From Streptomyces sp. RKAG293 (lineage in GTDB: Bacteria; Actinomycetota; Actinomycetes; Streptomycetales; Streptomycetaceae), in NCBI RefSeq assembly GCF_023701745.1, contig NZ_JAJOZB010000001.1, positions 6,557,001 through 6,621,000 on the forward strand: a DNA stretch of 64,000 nucleotides. The letters are read 5' to 3'. The notes beneath the pieces are model-generated. The model had not been told where the DNA came from, made no database searches, and saw only the letters and a program-made list of their open reading frames with translations. Both the position numbers and the translations under genes were made by a program. Positions 61,336 to 64,000 of this stretch are shown here, piece by piece. Position 1 is the first letter of the stretch, and each line of letters opens with the position of its first letter.

Positions 61336-62163
61336 ATGGAACCCATTATCGCTGCAGCCGAACTCGCGAGCGAGCTGAGCCGGACCACCGTACTCGACGT
61401 CCGCTACCGGCTCGGTGCTCCTCCCGGCCGTCCGGAGTACGAGGCGGGCCACATCCCCGGAGCGGTCTACGTCGACCTCGAATCCGAGCTGGCCGGCGAA
61501 CCCGGCGCGGGCGGCCGGCACCCGCTGCCCGACCCGGAGGTCTTCGGCGCCGCGATGCGCGCGGCGGGCGTCAGCGCCGACCGTGACGTCGTCGTCTACG
61601 ATGCCGCGCAGGGCTGGGGCGCCGCTCGCGCCTGGTGGATGCTGCGCTGGACGGGCCACACCCGGGTCCGGGTGCTGGACGGCGGACTGGCCGCGTGGAC
61701 CGCCGCCGGGCAGCCGCTGGAGACCGGAACGGCGGATCCCGTCCACGGTGACTTCACCCCCGCCGTCGGATCGACGCCGCTGCTGACCGCCGACGACGCG
61801 GCGGCGCTGGCCCGGCGCGGACTGCTGCTCGACGCCCGGGCGGGCGAGCGGTACCGGGGCGAGGTCGAGCCGATCGACCCGGTCGCCGGCCACATTCCGG
61901 GCGCGGTGAGCGCTCCGACCACGGAGAACCTGGCGGCGGACGGCCGCTTCCTGCCGGCCGAGGTGCTGGCGGCCCGGTTCGCGGAGCTGGGCGCCAAGGA
62001 CTCCGCCGAGGTCGGCGTCTACTGCGGCTCGGGCGTCTCGGCGGCGCAGGAGGTGCTGGCGCTGGCGGTCGCGGGCATCCCCGCCGCGCTGTACGTGGGT
62101 TCGTGGAGCGAATGGACGGCCGACGCGGACCGTCCGGTCGCCACCGGCGCGCAGCCGGGCTGA
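61336..62163 (+). CDS. Thiosulfate / 3-mercaptopyruvate sulfurtransferase (two rhodanese domains)
   Basis: 275 residues. N-terminal inactive rhodanese (YEAGHIPGAVYVDLES) and C-terminal active one (GHIPGAVSAPT, active-site loop VYCGSGVSAAQ with Cys). The CGSGVS loop is of the MST/TST type. Moves sulfane sulfur to cyanide or thioredoxin-like acceptors. ATG has no ribosome site; CACAAT ends 6 nt upstream, possibly another leaderless start. Convergent with sepH across a strong hairpin. Confidence 0.92.
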   Translation: MEPIIAAAELASELSRTTVLDVRYRLGAPPGRPEYEAGHIPGAVYVDLESELAGEPGAGGRHPLPDPEVFGAAMRAAGVSADRDVVVYDAAQGWGAARAWWMLRWTGHTRVRVLDGGLAAWTAAGQPLETGTADPVHGDFTPAVGSTPLLTADDAAALARRGLLLDARAGERYRGEVEPIDPVAGHIPGAVSAPTTENLAADGRFLPAEVLAARFAELGAKDSAEVGVYCGSGVSAAQEVLALAVAGIPAALYVGSWSEWTADADRPVATGAQPG

Positions 62164-62214
62164 CCCCCGGACCGCGGCTCAGGACCGGGGCCCCGGACAG
62201 GGGTGGGGCGGACG

Positions 62215-62251
62215 GGTAAGGGGCGGCGCACCCGGTGCGCCGCCCCTTACC
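62215..62251. terminator. Bidirectional terminator between sulfurtransferase gene and sepH
   Basis: GGTAAGGGGCGGCGCAC and its exact complement, 17 bp, with a 3-nt loop; between convergent stops. Confidence 0.88.
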
Positions 62252-62265
62252 GTCGCTGTCTGCGG

Positions 62266-63330
62266 TTACTCCTGCTTCTTGCGGCGGCTGCCGAAGACGA
62301 TCTCGTCCCAGCTGGGCACCGTCGCCCGGCGCCCCGGCCGGACACCGTCCGCCTCGGCCTGCCGGTCCGTGGTGCCGACCAGCCGGTCACGGTGACCCGC
62401 GACGGCCCGCGGCATGAGGACGTCCGCGTACGCGGAGCCCGCACCCGCGCTCGCCGCGGGCGGAGCGGCCTCCTCGGCCGCCGGCTCCTCCGGCTGCTCC
62501 GCCGGAGCGGTCTCCGGCGGCGCGGACGGCGGTGACGGTACGACCATGTCGCCGCGGAAGCTCGGCACCGCCTCCAGCAGGCTGGTCAGCGAGTCCCGGT
62601 CCTCCTCGGCACGTTCGGCACTGCGCTCCTGCGGCCGGTTGGGGCGTTCCAGCTGCCGGTCGAGCGCCCGGTCCAGCGGGCGGTCCCTGGGCAGCCGGGC
62701 GATCCGCGGCACGAAGGGGAAGCTCGGCGGCTCCTTGGAGTCCTGGGTCTCCGGAGTCTCCTGCTGGGTGGTCTCGCCGATCAGCGCCCGTGCCTCGTCG
62801 TCCACGGCCTGGACGAGCCGCCGGGGCGGGTCGTACGTCCAGCTCGCGGAGTGCGGTTCACCGGCCACCCGGTAGACCAGCAGGACTTCCCAGGTGCCGT
62901 CGTCACGCCGCCAGGAGTCCCAGAGAACGGTCTCCTTCTCGGCGCCCCGCAGCAGCAGCCGCTCCGCGACCGCTTCCCCGAGCTGCGGTCCGGCGCTCTC
63001 GCCGTGCCGCCGCACCGGGGTCTTCCTGGCCCGCTCGGCCATGAAGGCGCGCTCGGCGAGCACCGGACCCTCGAAGCGGCGCACCCGTTCCACCGCGATA
63101 CCGGCGGTCTGGGCCACCTCTTCCGCCGAGGCTCCGGCTCGTATCCGTGCCTGGATGTCCCGTGGCCGCAGGTGGCTCTCGACCTCGATCTGACCGAGGC
63201 GGGCACGGTCATTGCGTACCGCTGCCCGGAGTCGCTCGTCGATGGGGAGCGAGTATTCCGTGCTGTCTGCAGCCTTGAGCACCAGTCGTGTGCCGTCGTT
63301 GCTGACGGCCACGACACGCAGTTCGGGCAT
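62266..63330 (-). CDS. sepH: SepH, actinobacterial cell-division protein
   Basis: 354 residues from ATG 63330 (GGGAGG five nt upstream). DUF3071 N-terminal domain with a helix-turn-helix (~56-88, RPRDIQARIRAGASAEEVAQ) and long disordered Pro/Glu/Ala C-terminal part. In Streptomyces and Mycobacterium SepH binds FtsZ through its N-terminal region and promotes Z-ring assembly for sporulation septa. Length close to the S. venezuelae protein as I recall. Ends KKQE. Consistent with whiH and the topoisomerase IV genes in the same window. Confidence 0.93.
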   Translation of the reverse strand: MPELRVVAVSNDGTRLVLKAADSTEYSLPIDERLRAAVRNDRARLGQIEVESHLRPRDIQARIRAGASAEEVAQTAGIAVERVRRFEGPVLAERAFMAERARKTPVRRHGESAGPQLGEAVAERLLLRGAEKETVLWDSWRRDDGTWEVLLVYRVAGEPHSASWTYDPPRRLVQAVDDEARALIGETTQQETPETQDSKEPPSFPFVPRIARLPRDRPLDRALDRQLERPNRPQERSAERAEEDRDSLTSLLEAVPSFRGDMVVPSPPSAPPETAPAEQPEEPAAEEAAPPAASAGAGSAYADVLMPRAVAGHRDRLVGTTDRQAEADGVRPGRRATVPSWDEIVFGSRRKKQE

Positions 63331-63755
63331 GGGAACCTCCCGGGTGGTGCCTGCCGACGTCACGTGCGTCGCTGCTCCCGTTGGACGAGTGTGGCCTGCC
63401 CAGGTGCGGCACGCCACAACCTTGCAGGGTTACCCGGCGTGTCGGGCAGGTGCCGTGACTCGCCGTTATGGGACGGTGACCAGTTGGCCACTCAGAGTGA
63501 CCAAACGCGGCACCCCGGGATGAGCACCGCCTCCGGGCTCCCCTCCCGTTGGTCCGGGCAACCGGACGGGAAGCCGGAGCCAGGATTCGCCACAGTACTC
63601 CATTCGGGCCACTGGGGTGGGTTGCGGCGCCGCCGAAGTTCTCCCGCGACAAGGGAGTTGAGTGGCGAGGCTCACAGAATGTCCGCAAGTGGAACTACTG
63701 CCTTCGCCCATATGTCTCTTCTCTGTGCAAGGAGGATGAGATCGGCTACCCAGGT
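63331..63755. other. 425-bp spacer between sepH and the last gene
   Basis: No credible gene on either strand. GTGACCA is directly repeated at 63476-63482 and 63497-63503 (21 bp apart), and CCCGTTGG/CCGGACGGG near 63546-63572 form a partial stem. sepH promoter elements are expected here but no clear -10 is seen. Confidence 0.6.
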
Positions 63756-64000
63756 ATGGATATGGACGAAAAGGACGAGCGCGAGGAAACGTCCCAGCGG
63801 GGACGGCTGGACCTGAGCGTCCCCCAAGTGGCGGGCAGTGCGCTGGCGGCCGTGACCGCGGCGCTGCTGGCGTCGCAGCTCGGTGTGTACGGGACGATCA
63901 TCGGCGCCGGCGTGGTCAGCATCGTGGCCACCGCGGGCGGCACGGTCTTCCAGCACTTCTTCCGGCGCACCGGCGAACAGATCCGCACGGTGTCCACCCG
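63756..64000 (+). CDS. Conserved membrane-associated protein, 3' truncated by window edge
   Basis: Starts at ATG 63756 (or 63762, two codons later): charged lead MDEKDEREETSQRGRLDLSV, then a hydrophobic Ala/Gly/Val region (GSALAAVTAALLASQLGVYG and TIIGAGVVSIVATAGG) likely one or two membrane helices, then FQHFFRRTGEQIRTV. Codon usage is Streptomyces-like throughout; frame is open at 64000. Function unknown. The nearest strong ribosome site (AAGGAGG at 63729-63735) is too far from this ATG, so the start is uncertain. Confidence 0.65.
   Translation, partial: MDMDEKDEREETSQRGRLDLSVPQVAGSALAAVTAALLASQLGVYGTIIGAGVVSIVATAGGTVFQHFFRRTGEQIRTVST

Noticed and set aside
63672-63997. Minus-strand frames at the right edge
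   Set aside because: Antisense to the truncated membrane gene, which has better codon bias.
1-64000. CRISPR arrays, tRNA or rRNA genes, prophage or integrase genes
   Set aside because: No repeat-spacer pattern, no T-loop or CCA-like tRNA structure, no integrase or phage structural genes were found by eye.

Overview
This is a high-GC actinobacterial chromosome segment, almost certainly from Streptomyces. The evidence is GC-saturated third codon positions, frequent GTG starts, genus-specific genes (whiH, hrdB, sepH, DUF5998, DUF4192) and a gene order that, from memory, matches the S. coelicolor core interval lexA-nrdRJ-rnhB-whiH-hrdB-parE-parC-ptsH-sepH (about SCO5800 to SCO5856). It is a core-arm housekeeping and development region, not a genomic island. 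I see no tRNA, rRNA, CRISPR array, prophage or complete insertion sequence.

Layout. 1-3.4 kb: end of an NRPS-independent siderophore operon (synthetase, acetyltransferase, synthetase). 3.4-5.2 kb: a zinc-ribbon/FHA protein convergent with a soluble Ser/Thr kinase. 5.2-12.4 kb: DNA damage and dNTP supply (dinG, lexA, nrdR, B12-dependent nrdJ). 12.5-19.4 kb: small metabolic enzymes, an MFS pump and its divergent TetR repressor. 19.4-25.2 kb: rnhB, two unrecognised proteins, a RecQ-like helicase carrying a phosphoribosyltransferase-like tail, and a DUF4192 protein. 25-31.3 kb: alpha/beta hydrolase, glycogen-debranching-type protein, Nudix/winged-helix regulator, and an ABC ATPase-permease gene that is frameshifted in this sequence. 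31.4-38 kb: sporulation regulator whiH, principal sigma factor hrdB, a secreted trypsin-like protease behind a strong hairpin, and parE. 38-46 kb: DUF485/SSS carboxylate symporter, CitA/CitB-type two-component pair, and a NitT/TauT-type ABC importer. 46.7-52.4 kb: a small MITE-like element at the parC stop codon, parC, and an active/inactive M16 peptidase pair. 52.5-64 kb: a c-di-AMP (ydaO) riboswitch with an M23 endopeptidase, a GntR regulator, ptsH (HPr), a GNAT/acyl-CoA-synthetase fusion, a phosphodiesterase, thymidine kinase, VOC proteins, a sulfurtransferase, sepH and the start of a membrane protein.

How it fits together. Many genes serve chromosome maintenance (lexA, dinG, RecQ-like, rnhB, parE/parC, nrdRJ, tdk) and the switch to sporulation septation (whiH, sepH, M23). 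Local regulation is unusually legible. There is an SOS box before lexA, a NrdR-like box before nrdR, a perfect TetR operator, several other perfect inverted repeats in divergent promoters, a sigma-WhiG-like promoter with an overlapping palindrome before whiH, and a set of at least seven genes whose TANNNT -10 hexamer ends only 6-7 nt before the start codon (likely leaderless mRNAs).

Most noteworthy observations: the near-continuous hairpin at 34193-34257 that would bury the ribosome site of the protease gene; the MITE whose CTAG target duplication supplies or preserves the parC stop; the C-tract frameshift in the ABC gene; short tandem repeats that run through the stop codons of two genes; and the RecQ-phosphoribosyltransferase fusion. 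No wholly new multi-gene system is evident, and I say so where a find is likely already known.
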